Shown here: in pieces, positions 1-11,618 of the stretch | Position numbering within the stretch: the stretch's first letter is position 1 | Layout: each line of letters starts with the position of its first letter | Source: Ampelocalamus luodianensis | Lineage: Eukaryota; Streptophyta; Magnoliopsida; Poales; Poaceae | Assembly: GCA_036346255.1 (NCBI GenBank) | Contig: CM070629.1 | Span: 6,639,001-6,703,000 of the forward strand | Reading direction: 5' to 3' | Length of the DNA: 64,000 nt | Translations under genes and position numbers: made by a program | Notes under the pieces: model-generated | Databases searched by the model: none | Seen by the model: only the letters and a program-made list of their open reading frames with translations | Told to the model about the DNA's origin: nothing

Positions 1-419
1 TCTTTGGGACAATAAAGTATGATTATCCCGTTATGGCTGGCTACTCAAAATAGCTTCTCTGGTGAGCTCAACAAATCTGTTTAAATCTTTTCTAAGCTCT
101 TTTTCTTCTAACGACTATGGTATAATTTTGTAATATGATCAAGCTAAATTATTCTATTCTCAAAATTCACTTCTAAGTCAACTATCACCTTAGAAACTTG
201 TGAGGTTTATATGTACATTGTAAGCTAAAAAACATCAAACTGTCCAGAATGTATGGCAGGAGACAGGTAGGGTGTACCAAACAGCAGAATGAAAAACACA
301 CATTATTGATATCTAATCATACAGTTTAACATACTACGTGGAGTATAATAGAACTACAGACGATCGATACAATGTCTAAGTCTAACACCGTAGTATAATA
401 CAATATTAATACGTGGTCT
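1..419. other. No gene recognised
   Basis: AT-rich sequence with no open frame of note and no terminal repeats that I could see. Similarity to copy B of the downstream duplication begins only around position 420. Confidence 0.5.
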
Positions 420-570
420 TCTTGGTGAAGGCGATGGGTTCGATCCTTACATTCTTACATGATGTGCCCAAGGCTTCGTTTATGAAAGCTTCGTCAGGAA
501 ACTCACTGCATCTCACAAAAATAAGAGAAACACCAGGCAACAAATACTAGCGTCTGGCGATATGCCGGCT

Positions 571-1050
571 CTTAATTTAGGCTGTAGCAGACAGCCTCCG
601 TCTCCTATAATTGATCATCACCTTCCCCTTCGGCCGTCCAGTCCGTCCTGGGGAAAGGTGACACCAGCTCCAACTCAAAGTTCCTTAGCAAATGGCTCCA
701 TATCACCTTGATCTGGATGTAAGCTCATCCTGGCTGATCTCCGAGTCCAAGCCTTGGTAGGAATGGCTTGATACATTTGGTCCGACCAGGAAGGTCACCT
801 TTAGGTGAAACAAGCACACTGTGAACACATTTCCCATTTTTTGCATAGTTATCACGGATCACTTCTAGTTCTAGGGGGCCTTGGTGAGCAGTGCCTCTAG
901 AAGGGGAGCCTTTTGATCGTAGGAAATAGGAGCAAAGGCCGATATTCTTCTTACGATCTTACTCACCATTATTTTACGATCTTACTCACCATTATTATTG
1001 TGACAAAAATAGGAGCAAAGGCTAGCCATACGACTGTTGTTAATTCCATG
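571..1050 (-). pseudogene. CYP51 relic, ends only
   Basis: Minus-strand remnant of a sterol 14-alpha-demethylase-like P450. Positions 571-720 match the last part of exon 3 of the better copy at 9383-11424, including the region after the haem loop. From about 721 the sequence jumps straight to exon 1, so exon 2, the introns and the I-helix, K-helix and haem-loop coding parts are deleted. A further deletion of about 28 bp lies near 645. In the exon 1 part a stretch of about 23 bp ending in ACTCACCATTATT is tandemly doubled at about 953-1000. It cannot encode a P450. Confidence 0.8.
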
Positions 1051-1113
1051 TTGGTAATCCAGCTGGGATGAGAGGACTAGTAATGCTGTAAGAACATGGT
1101 AAAGTGACTGAAG

Positions 1114-1205
<92 letters not shown>
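1114..1205. repeat. (TA)n microsatellite
   Basis: About 92 bp of uninterrupted TA. The equivalent place in copy B (about 11489-11498) has only a few TA units, so the expansion came after the duplication. Confidence 0.97.
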
Positions 1206-1208
<3 letters not shown>

Positions 1209-1336
1209 ATAGTTACTCGATGTCGTTAAACAAGTATAGTTTTGGAACACAAGCAGTTAGAGTTTTAGAACTGCTGCCATGTACAAAATAAATATTTGGA
1301 TTGATGGCATGAAAAATTATTGTCGCTATAATGAAA

Positions 1337-3153
1337 GGAAAATCCATAAACATCCCCCACAAGGCCATAAGGCACTTGCCTTTTCAATTTGCCCCTCATA
1401 TTTTCTTTAGTTTGCCCCTCATAAGTTACTTTGGCTTACAAATGCCCCATAGGTCATATGTTCGAACTATTTTGTTTTGGTTTTAATTATCTTCGGCACT
1501 TGTTTCAATTATTTCAGTACTTATTTAAGTGATAGTAATGTTTGCTTTAACGATTTGAGTGAATTCGGTATTTGTAATACACGATTTTATCATTGAAACA
1601 TTGGTAATGAAATGGTGTATTGCAAGTACCGAAATCATTGAAATAATTGAAATAAATATTAACAACATTGAAACAAGTATTGACACCACTAAAACAAGTG
1701 TCAAAAGATAATAAAAACCACGAGAAATAGTGCTAACATGCAGTCTGGGGTTATTTACACGCCAGCTTTTGGCTAGAGGACACTCAACTTTTGTGTTCTT
1801 AGATGCTGGACACCAATAAATGGACACTTTGCCAAAATTCACTAAAATTGTGTGACTCTTTGCTGTAGGACACTTAGGCAAATATAATAATATTCGTTGT
1901 TTTGGAGAGAGAAACAATTCAAAATGACCTTCATTCCCTAATCCTCTTCTTCTTCATCCTTGTTCCTTCTTCAGTGATCCCCTCACGGTCAGCGGTGAAA
2001 TCCGGCGAAAATCGACGGGAGTAATGTGCGCATAGCGTGTTCCCAGATTTGGGGGTTTCATTTTGGTGGTCTAGGTTGGCGGGGAGGTGCTGGGAAAGCT
2101 GGTGTCGGTGGCGGCCATGGCGAGGCGGTGGTGCTCGGTGATGGCAGGTGCCCCTTACCAGGAAAAGAGATCGGCGGCGCGGTCATCGCGGGAAGAGCTA
2201 TCGGTGAGCCAGTGGCGGCGTGGGATCATGGCCGGGGAAGGAGGGAGCGTGGCTCGTGCGAGGCGGCGAGAAGGGCGCCAGCGGCGCCGCGGCGAGGCTC
2301 ATGGAGAATAAGAGCACGGAGGCGGCGGCGACAGGGATGGGGGGAGGCGGCGTTGGGCGGAGGCGGCGGTGATGGTGTGATCGGAGGTAGGCGGCGGTTG
2401 GCCGGTGAGGTGCTGGGCGGAGGCAACAACAGTGGCGGGACCGGAGGCAAGAGGCGACGGTGAGGCGGTCGACCGGCAGCCTGGACAACGCGGCAGCACA
2501 AGGGCGATGGTGAGGACGTCGCGGAAGACGGCGTCGAAGGAGAGGACGGCATTGACAAAGAAGAAGGGCACGGAAGCACCGGCGACGACAAGGATGGGGG
2601 AGGCGGCGTTGGGCGTAGGCGACATCGATGGCGTGACCGGAGGCAGGAGGCAACACTGGGCGGATGCAATGTCGCGACCGGAGGCAGGAGGCATGAGGCG
2701 ACGGTGAGGCGGTGCAGGGGCGTCCTGAGGAGGCAGGAGGCGGCGACGAGGCGGTTGGCCGGCGTCCTGGACAACACGGTGGCAACGGGACGATGGCGAG
2801 GTGCTTGGAGAGGAAGGTGAGGGAGAACGATATTGGCGCAGCGCTCTGGAGAGGAGGGGAAGAAGGGAAGAGAAGAAAGAGTAGGAGAGAAGGAAGGATA
2901 CTGAAGGGCAAAATTGACTTTTTACTAGTTATCTCTCTCCTCTTCAGCCCAAAAATGATATTTTAATGGTTCCAGTGTTCTACAACAAAGAGCTACACAA
3001 TTTTAATGTCTTTTGACAAAGTCACAATTTTTTTTTGGTGTCCAACAACTAAGGACATAAAAGTTGAGTGTCCTCTGGCCAATTTTGCCTAATTTGATAT
3101 GGGGTAAATTGAAAAAAGTTGATTACTTACGGGGTGTTTATGAATTTCTCCCT
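1337..3153. mobile_element. Foldback element, copy A, interrupted
   Basis: Ends read GGAAAATCCATAAACATCCC on the left and, as reverse complement, GGGAGAAATTCATAAACACC on the right. The two arms are imperfect inverted copies of each other along nearly the whole length, as in copy B (11619-12150). The right arm is interrupted by the Mutator-like element at 1769-3082. Open frames of 60-130 codons on both strands here come from the palindrome, not from a gene. No matching target-site duplication was found. Confidence 0.65.
1769..3082. mobile_element. Mutator-like element with GC-rich cargo
   Basis: About 50-bp terminal inverted repeats: the left end begins TTGGCTAGAGGACACTC and the right end, reverse complemented, begins TTGGCCAGAGGACACTC. 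The match continues through an ACTCAACTTTT block to GGACACCAA. Copy B has no insertion at the matching place, so this is a real insertion. The interior (about 2025-2900) is very GC-rich and stop-poor in several frames, with internal degenerate repeats. This is what Pack-MULE capture of a gene 5' end looks like, but I recognise no protein domain. A clear 9-bp target duplication was not found. Confidence 0.65.
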
Positions 3154-3965
3154 TACAAGTAACATCGGAAGTACCTTCCATGATATGCTTCGTAAATTTA
3201 TGAGAGTATTATATACCCACAAAGTTTAGTAAATATATTTCATAATACCGCAAGGTATATTTTTACTAGCGTACTCTCTCTAGTCACAAATACATGTCAT
3301 TTCGGACATTAACACGATTCCCCAAAAGCTACTTTGACCACTAATTTTTATTGTAATATAGTTATAACATCGAAACGTTTAAAAGTTTGACTACACGTAT
3401 TTTGTGTGTTGTCTAAATCCTATAGCGATATCACAACCCATTGTATTTATGACTGGTAGGAGCCCTATTGAAATGTTTAAAAGTAGACAAAACGACATGT
3501 ATTTATGACTGGTAGGAGTATATGGTAGACCCCTAGCCAATATATCCTTAATTTACAAAATAACCGGCATAACGGCTAGAACCAAAAAGCTCTTTGAGGA
3601 ATGACATGCATGTACATGTATATACAGTAGGGTGAGTTTTAGAGGCAGCGATACAAACAATCAGTTCCGCTCCTGTATGCATGGCGAGAGCGAGAGAGAG
3701 AGAGAATGAGTTGCGAAGAATTTAGTTTTGAGAGAACAGCAAGGAATTCATTAGAGCTTACGTTCAGAAATTCAGGACTGTATATAGTAGCTGCATGTGG
3801 CCTTCAGGGACTACACTTCTCTTGGGGTGATGGAAACCAGCTAATTAAGAGCAACGGCATGCAAAGATGTGTTTAGCCTACAAGAATTGCTTTCACAGCT
3901 TTGAGCTACCGGACGATGGATGCAGGGAGATGGAGAACCTAGATATATAGCGGGTATTTACACGT

Positions 3966-6114
3966 CGCAATTAACCTTAGATATATCCGTCCTTTTCTGA
4001 TCGTTGTACTTGCAACTACACCCCACGCGTAATATTGTCACATGCTGATTACAAATATTGGTCAGCTAGATCGAAGCTGCCAATCAAATATGAATAGGTC
4101 GAATCTTGACGGACACTAGTTGAATAGAAAGAGGCGCTAACTATGCACATGAAACCCCATGACACTGCTAGCTCTTGGATGCACATTACAATCATGTGAA
4201 AAGAGGTGACATAATGTTTGCATAAATTGTACACAGTACAGACTGTCCGCCCTGCTTGGATGTCTAGGAAAAATTAGCTCACAGATAACAGTAACACCAT
4301 ATGGACCAGATATAACTATCTAGGCTACTAGAATCAATCGTGCATGCAACAACTGATCAGAAACGAAATCGGGTGCATGTGTAGACAAACAGCGTTGAGA
4401 TAGTCAAGGAGGATCCCGTCCACAGCAGATATCAACGTACGGATACGGCAGCTGTATATGTTGATTTTGTTTTATCCCTCATTTCTTTTCTTTTTTCAAA
4501 CACAAAAAATCTTTACGCGTCATTCATTAGAAGAAGAGTTTAAAACAAGATGCTGCAAGAACAACGTTTGGCCCAACTCTGGCGAAGGATCCAAATACAA
4601 TCGGTTTTCATCCTAAAATTTTGCATGTCTATCAAATATACCATCTCCTACGTCTACAAAAAAAGAGAAACTTTTAGCGTGGGATGCATGAACGATGCAC
4701 CGTGAGGAGGGATGTTTTCCCTTCACTGCGATCTGGTCGCAACCTCAAGCGGCTCGCTATCCCCTCCCTCACGCCGCCAGCGTCCACAATCACGGTTGAT
4801 TATTCAGTTCAACCAGATGATTGGCTCACGCAATTGCACGGTTTGGTGTAATATAATATAACTTTACACTATTCTAAATTTCAAAATCTATATTTTGCAA
4901 TCTAAATTTGAATTTGAATTTGGGATATTTGCTTTCATATGTAATTAGCAAATGTTATTTTGAGAGGTGGGTCCATCGAGGAAATTTACACTCTCAATAT
5001 ATAGATTAATTTGTTTGCTAAAAAGAATCCAATCCGTTCTATCTACCCTATCGTCCACTTTGCCCTTGTAGGTTTTGCTACTCCTATCCAAGCGACCTCG
5101 ACCCATCACCGCCGAGTCGTGAGGTAGTTTCCTCCGGCGAGCTGGCCCAATTAATACAATCGTGTAGTTGTAGTCACGAAGCGCTATCTAGCGGAGGATC
5201 ACCATCATACCAGGTGCTTGAAATTTAAAGTCTAGTTGTGTTTCTCTTCTCGAGATGTTTTACGGTGCTCGGAACATCCGCATCATCCCATGACGGAGGC
5301 GTAAAAAATTTGTTACTCAATTTATTGCTCATGAAACATGTGGTTGTTCACGAGTTGCTACTATCAGATCAAAGCTTATCATTTCTGTAAGCAGAGTACA
5401 TCAGCCAATGGTCCTGCTTCGTACTTCTGTCTCTTTTTGTTTTTTTGTTTTTTTTGTGATGCACTTCTGCAAAATTTGACAGGCAGTGTCGTTTTTTGCG
5501 AGGTACTTCTGTCAAAGGAGATTACATCAGCCAATGTTAATTGATTGGTGGAGACCGTAGAGAGGTGTTACAGTTGTATTACTGTTCTCAGAAGACAATA
5601 GGCCATTGTGACCTAACGGGTGAGCACGGCCCCCTAACTTGGTGCCTAATGCGCAAGACGTGGTCCGTCGAACAACCGCATCTCAAGTTCTTTATTATCT
5701 TCTTCATCTCCGCGGATGATCGATTGAGTTGCAATGCATCATTTTTTCTATACAGTCCAAGTCACATGAAATCAAGAAACCCTAATTTCCGAAGACTAAA
5801 ATTAAAATTTTTGTGACATAAATTCTAAATTTTTGAGACAATACTAGAACACATATAAAATTATCGAAATATTACACAATCAAGTCCACTGCGTGAGGAG
5901 TCTTCAAAATAAAATTCATAATTTTCTGAGCTCATTTTCTATATTTACAAATTCGTATAAATAGTACACTTATACAAAATAGCGATAAAAATTCTGAATG
6001 AATAAAATTATGGCAAATTTACACAAGTAAGTATGCGGTATCGGGAGCCTCCACAAAAAAAATTATAATTTTTTTAACCCATTTGGTATATTTTAAAATT
6101 CTTCCAAATTTCAG
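3966..6114. other. No gene recognised
   Basis: Mostly AT-rich sequence with short unconvincing open frames. At 5340-5560 the phrases CATCAGCCAATG and TACTTCTGTC each occur twice, suggesting a small decayed duplication. I see no splice-consistent coding region and no transposon termini. Confidence 0.45.
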
Positions 6115-6119
6115 CCTAA

Positions 6120-6176
6120 TTAACCCTAACCCTAACTAATCCTAACCTAACCTAACCTAACCTAACCTAACCTAGG
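6120..6176. repeat. Telomere-like CCTAA repeats
   Basis: Two CCCTAA-type units are followed by about six head-to-tail CCTAA units ending in CCTAGG. The unit is shorter than the plant telomere unit CCCTAAA, so this is a degenerate, internal telomere-like tract rather than a chromosome end. Confidence 0.8.
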
Positions 6177-6365
6177 ACACATGGCATGGGTTGTTGGTGC
6201 ATGGTGACCGTGCGCCAACAGCGCTGAGGTGGCGATGGGGACGGCCGGGAGGGCCACATGGCGGGCGTTGGCGCACGGTGACCATGCGCCAACGCCACGT
6301 GGCGGCGCGGGAGCCGCTGGCGTACGGTGATATTTATACAAATACGTGCACGCCATAGTCATTTG

Positions 6366-7607
6366 CAGGGGCGGAGATGGGCCTCGGGCCGGTTGGGCAA
6401 CGGCCCGAGGCCCAGAGAAAATAGCAATGGAAAATTTTAGTAGATATATAAAATAAAAATACTATACAATAGCTGTGCCCGAGGTTTTGTTTGGCCGGCG
6501 AGGCTATCCCCACCGGCCTAGCGAGCTCGCTTCCATGTGGCCCGACCGCAATGGCGGCGGCTGATGGAGGTCCAGCCGCCGCGCCACAGCGAGGGAGCCA
6601 GCGGCGCCCACCGCCCAGCGCTCCCCCTACCACTATAGCCGCCGCCTTCGGTCTCTTCCTCCCAATCTCGATCGACGACTGACGGTAGCTCCCCCAGCGG
6701 CGGCGAGCGAGCGGCGGCGGCGCCGACTCCTCCTCTCCGTCGGCCGCCCCACCTCTTCTCCGCGCACGCACCGCCCGCGCGGCCCGCGTCCTCTCTGCCG
6801 CGACGCGGCCCGCACCGCCTCCTCTCCACGGCTGACGGCTCCACCACCTAGCCCAGAGCCCGAGGTCGGGCAACGCCCGCCCCACCCCGACTCCTCTACG
6901 CCTCCACGGCCGACGGCTCCACCGCCCACCGCCGCCGCCCCCCCAGATCGCGGTCGCCTCCCGGCTCTCGCCTGCTCCACCCCTAGCGCGCATCTGCGGC
7001 AAAGACCTCCTCGGCTCCTCTCGTCAGTCCTCACCGCCCTCAATCGCCGGTGGTGCTCCTGGTGAGGTGAGCTCTGCTCAATTGCTCCAAATCTTTGATG
7101 TGTTAGTGTTACAGACAATGAGACAAGACTTTGGCATAATGGCATATTGTGAAATTGGCATTGGCAGATTGGCTTGATGGCTTGTTTGAGTAAATCTGTA
7201 AATGAGTTAATTAGTTATGACTTATCATTTATGATTTATGAATTATGAAGTTATGACTTATGAATATGACTCACTGTATAACAGTAGTTAGTATGAGTGA
7301 TAGTGTAGTATGTCTATTAACTTTCTATTTGAATATTTGTTGTACTAGAATTAGAATTACATGATGAAGAGGACCAAAAACACCACAACAATCTTGTGAA
7401 CAAATTGGAGACCAGTGAATTTTTTTTTGCTATGTGTTATCTATTTTGTCGTATCGTTAATTATGGAATTCAAATTTTATTTTGATTGTGTATTTGTGTT
7501 TTATTTTTGTTATGCTTCAGTGTTGATAGTATTTGACGTTAGTAATATATACTTATATCCTCTTAGCTTTGGGTCCGAGGCTTATTGAAATTCTAGCTCC
7601 GCCACTA
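6366..7607. mobile_element. Non-autonomous hAT element
   Basis: The left terminus is CAGGGGCGGAG and the right terminus CTCCGCCACTA, the usual plant hAT ends. The 8-bp sequence GTCATTTG stands directly outside both ends (6358-6365 and 7608-7615), a perfect hAT-type target duplication. The interior carries about 600 bp of GC-rich sequence (6480-7080) with overlapping stop-poor frames and a splice-donor-like GTGAGGTGAG at its AT-rich border. This suggests a captured gene start, but no domain is recognisable. There is no transposase, so it would depend on an autonomous hAT elsewhere. Confidence 0.85.
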
Positions 7608-7615
7608 GTCATTTG

Positions 7616-8068
7616 TGTAAATACAGTTTCAAAACATGCTGTATCTGCCAAAAATTCTAACAAAGAGAGAGGCACAGTACGTGGCTGTGGAAAATGTCAA
7701 CGTGTTAATCATGGCAGTAGCGAAATAAAATAAATTAAGGCCAGGGACACACGTGGTCGCAGGGAGACCATACCTTTAGTTCTTGCGAGGCTAAAGCACA
7801 TGAAAACTTATCAGGAGTAAACACATGGCAGTCATGTAGATGATACAATCCGCTCAGTCTGCCGCACAGTCTAGATCGCGTTGTCGACGAACCCCGCCGT
7901 CGCCACCTTCTGCCGCGTTCTGCGGCCACGTCAAATAACGTGATACAATGTATTTGCTGAAGTGAGTACAGCTGAGGGCCACAGCTTTATTTATGCTGCA
8001 GTGTGGTCAAATCCCAAAAGAGTTAATCTGTTTATGACGCGGCAGTGGTCCCAGGCGTAAGGCGTAGT
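7616..8068. other. No gene recognised
   Basis: Unique-looking sequence between the hAT element and an AT-rich repeat. A minus-strand frame at 7735-7929 has no recognisable domain and is probably chance. Confidence 0.4.
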
Positions 8069-8280
8069 TAGGGTGTCAATCAAAACCGAATTATTTGTTT
8101 TATTCGATATACGAATTCGATTGGTAGTAATTATAGTTTAGATTTTTTCATTCGATTATCAATTTCTCTTTGATCGTATTCGTATTCGCATAAAAAATAT
8201 AAAAACGAATATGCTATGAACTTTTGTCATCCAAAATGTTATTTTATCCGCACTATTTGTATCCGGATTCGATTCGATAA

Positions 8281-8351
<71 letters not shown>

Positions 8352-8612
8352 TGAATACATGCTTTTAGGTGAAATAGATAAACTAGAATGATTATGTATG
8401 CTATGTATGAAGATAAGGTATCATAAATATCTTATAATTACGTAAGTTATGAGGATATCCGAATCCAATCGAATTGAGTAGGTATTCGATTTGTATTTAT
8501 ATTCGTTACAACATTCGATTCGTATTCGATAATATTCGAATTCGTGTTCATTTAGAAAATACAAATACGAATACAAAAAGACCACTGTTCGATTCGTATT
8601 CGATCTGTTGAG
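8069..8612. mobile_element. AT-rich hAT-like relic
   Basis: Both flanks of a central AT run are filled with variations of ATTCGATTCGTATTCG on one side and its mirror on the other. The ends (GTTAGGGTGTCAA on the left; GTGGCGCTCAACA as reverse complement on the right) are weakly inverted. The style matches the TAGGGGTG-ended hAT group seen at 32620 and 42629, but no target duplication was found and the call is tentative. Confidence 0.4.
8284..8346. repeat. (AT)n microsatellite
   Basis: About 63 bp of uninterrupted AT repeat in the middle of the AT-rich relic. Confidence 0.97.
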
Positions 8613-8959
8613 CGCCACAGATCTCCAGGAAGCCGAATGCAATCAATCGCCATGGATCTTCTATTCTCCGATCTCTCTCTCAATTTTTCCGACACGAAGC
8701 GGTGTGAGAATAAAGGAATACAAAAAGAAATCTCAGAGACAACGAGAACCCCGTCTTAACAGGTTAGCTCATGTCGGGCAAGTTCAGGAACCAAAAGCGC
8801 TCCCGCCAGAAGAAAACAAGCCCGAAAACAACAAGATCGCACCAGGGGAAAATATTTTGTTGAGTTTTTTTTCGGTGGGCAACGAAATGACCAAAATTTC
8901 AGTAATTTCAGAAATTTTTTGTTCAAACGGTTTGGATGAAATATGAATTTAAAATTTAA
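8613..8959. other. No gene recognised
   Basis: One 112-codon open frame on the plus strand (8608-8946) has no recognisable domain, and its composition is that of noncoding sequence. Confidence 0.35.
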
Positions 8960-9050
8960 AATATTTGCAAGAATTAACGGCTAGAGTGGGATTCAATCCC
9001 TAGTCTTCAGGAAAGCACCGACAGGGTCTTGCCGCTAAGCTATCTTTGTT
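8960..9050 (-). mobile_element. tRNA-like (SINE-type) head
   Basis: On the minus strand an A-box-like TAGCTTAGCGGCAAGAC (9042-9026) is followed about 25 bases later by a B-box-like GGGATTGAATCCC (9000-8988). This is the order and rough spacing of an RNA polymerase III internal promoter. The sequence does not fold into a convincing full tRNA, so a SINE relic is more likely than a tRNA gene. Confidence 0.4.
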
Positions 9051-9382
9051 TTGTTGTTTTTTTATTGGTTTTGACTCTCTTTTACCCTCCAAATTCAAAC
9101 AAAACAAATTTTTTTGAATGAATTGATTTTCTTTTGGAGGGCAACAAAAGGTCCGAAATTTCACCGAAATTGTGAACCCATATCGCACTATAGATCGGAT
9201 GGCTAAAAAATCGACTGAAACGTTGGATATTTTCATGCGACTGATAAATAGCCATACCAACATATATAACACGTTCGCTCGTTGGTTAAGGCAATGAGCT
9301 GGTTCGATCGGCCCTTAACAGCCTTACATGAGTACACCACGGTTACAAATACCAGCGTTCTGAGGATACAGCATAAGTCAAT

Positions 9383-11424
9383 TTAGGCTGTAGCAGACAG
9401 CCTCCGTCTCTTATAATTGATCATCACCTTCCCCTTCGCCCCTGGCATGACCACGTTCCAGTCCGTCCCGGGGAAAGGTGACACCAGCTCCAACTCAAAG
9501 TTCCTTAGCAAATGGCTCCATATCACCTTGATCTGGATGTAAGCAAAGGCCTCGCCGATGCAGGCATGCCGCCCACCGCCAAACGCCGTGTATGAGAACG
9601 CACCGCCGGCCCGGTCCTCCCCTCTCCCAGGACCAAACCGATCCGGATCGTACGTCTCGGGATCCTTGTAGATGTGTGGCAGTTTGCTGTGGATCACCAG
9701 CGGGCTTGCTATCGTATGCCCTTTGGGGACCTCGTACTCTTTGCCTTCCCTAGTCCGTACAGTGAAGCTCTTACGTGCGTGGCGCAATAGCATCATCGTC
9801 GGCGGGTGAAGCCGTAGCACCTCCTTGATGCAACGGTGCAGGGTGTCCATCTCTAGCAAGATGTTATAGTCTACGTGATCTCCGTGCTGCTTCATGATTT
9901 GCTCTTGCTCTTTGATAGCGGCATGCAAGTACTTGGTGTGCCTGAGAAGGCGTGCTCCTGTCCAGGTGCTGGTGCCGGAGCTCGTGTGCTGTCCCGCGAA
10001 GAGCGCCGAGACGAGCATCCCGGAGATCTCCGTCTCCGTCGTGGCCCGGCCGTCTAGCTTTGTACCTGGACTCAATAAGGCACTGCAGCATGTCGTCGTT
10101 GACTGTGCCGGTGCAATTTTTACGGGACCTCACAATGTCGGAGAATATTTGGCCCAGCTTAGCACGCGCTACGTCTCTTCGGCGGTGCGCCGGGATTGGG
10201 AGGTATGGGAATAGGATGGTGACAAGGCGCATGCCATCATTGATTTCACGGAGGAGCGTTGAGACCTCTCTGAACATCTTCTCCCGGACCTCCTCCCCGA
10301 ACAGGCACCGGCTGGCGATGAGCGTGACGACGTGCTCTAGCTCATGTTTCATATCAACCGTGCCGAGTTGTCCCCATCTTGCAAAGTAGTCCTGCAGCAT
10401 ATATACGCACGTACACGTGATGACTTGCCGATAGCCCGATATAGCTGAGAATAGCTGAATAGAGAAGAATATATATATGTGCTGCAGACTAGCTTGCGGT
10501 TAATTAATTCATTGCTTACCTCCACTTCACGGACCATGAGACCGACGTAGGTCCTCAATTTCGCCGGCTTCATCGCATCACCAAAGAACCGGAACTGCTC
10601 GTGCCTGTTGGAAATTTTCCTTTGATCCTTGCTCTGTTCACTGCTTTGTCCCAAAGAAACTTCGGCGCTTTGCGCATGCGCTCGGTTTTCTCTGAGAAAC
10701 TCGCTGGCTTCGCTCGCCTTAACCCCTCCGTGTGACCGGCCTGGAGCAGTATCCTCTCCCCTCTGGTCTTCACGTCTCTAAATCTTCACGAGATATCAAG
10801 CTGCATCTTTGCCCAGCACCGAGACACAGATCGATTTCTTTCCGGGAGCTGCCGCTCCTCTCTTTTCTTTTCTTATTTCTCCTCAACTCAACTCAACTTC
10901 TCATCTTTACAAGACGCTAGTTCAGGTTCTTTTATACACACGCACACACAACTCCAACTCGGAAACGGAAAAGACTTAGAGTCTAATTCGGACTCCTAAC
11001 AAAGAAACTAAAAACAAGATTAAACCCATCAGTGCCGAGTGGCATAATCCACATCAAAGGCAACGCCCGGGCCAAAGGTCGGTATAGTGAATTGTGAAAC
11101 CTCATCTTGTCTTATCTCAGAGTCCAATCCCTGGTAGAAATGGCTTGACACATCTGGTCCGACCAAGAAAGTCACCTTAAGTTGAAACAAGCACAAGGTG
11201 AATACACTTCCCATCTTCGTATAATGGTCATGAATCAATGCTAGCGGGCCCTTAGTGAGCAGTCTTGGTATAACCCCTACAAGAGGAGCTCCGCTAGCCA
11301 TGGGTGGAGGTGGTCTTTTAAACGTCGGATTGAGGGTCGTCCTTCCTCTTCTTACAATCCTACTCAATATTATAGTGATAAAAATAGGAGCAAATGCTAG
11401 CCATACGACTGTTGTTAATTCCAT
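9383..11424 (-). pseudogene. CYP51: CYP51 sterol 14-demethylase-like pseudogene
   Basis: Minus-strand, ER-anchored P450 of the CYP51 family, which removes the 14-alpha methyl of sterols. Grasses also have divergent CYP51H copies. Three exons are inferred: 11424-11036 with the N-terminal anchor and proline hinge RPPPP; 10604-10520; and 10391-9383. Phases join correctly, giving about 494 codons, the usual size. Visible motifs are the CYP51-type I-helix AGQHTSS, K-helix EVLRLHP and haem loop FGGGRHACIGE. Two lesions: one extra base near 10053-10061 shifts exon 3 out of frame after LIESRYK, and the exon 1 donor reads CG/GCACTG, that is GC instead of GT. Intron 2 (10519-10392) is a clean GTAAGC..GCAG. 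The start was chosen at MELTTVV, matching the family's N-terminus. Probably non-functional; identification is firm, CYP51H assignment is inference. Confidence 0.85.
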
Positions 11425-11618
11425 GTTGGTAATCCAGCTGGGATGAGAAGAATAGTAGTGCTGTAAGAACATGGTAAAGTGACTGAAGTTATATATATGT
11501 CATAATTACTCGCTGTCATTAAACAAGTATAGTTTTGGGACACATCCGGTTAGAGTTTTAGAACTGCCGCCATATACAAAAGAAATATTGGATTGATGGC
11601 ATGAGAATTATTATCGTT

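Larger units (their letters stand above)
420..3965. repeat. Duplicated block, copy A
   Basis: Matches 9270-13087 in the same orientation, read by eye. Shared landmarks, in order, are the CYP51 3' end, the CYP51 first exon, the ATG-proximal leader, the foldback element, and a tail ending in the phrase GATATATAGCGGGTATTTA. Copy A has lost most of the P450 body, has an expanded TA run, and has gained a Mutator-like insertion. Copy B has gained a SINE. Confidence 0.85.

Noticed and set aside
2026..2966. Overlapping open frames of 70-237 codons
   Set aside because: They are open on both strands because the sequence is GC-rich and stop-poor. They lie inside a transposon cargo and show no domain, only low-complexity serine/proline/arginine.
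6120..6176. A real chromosome end
   Set aside because: The tract is about 57 bp, degenerate and embedded in unique sequence on both sides.
6334..7145. Three overlapping minus-strand frames of 109-222 codons
   Set aside because: All are inside the hAT element, in alternative frames of the same GC-rich stretch. One runs out through the element end, so it is not a gene.
8988..9042. Possible tRNA gene on the minus strand
   Set aside because: Only the internal promoter boxes are recognisable; there is no closed acceptor or anticodon stem.
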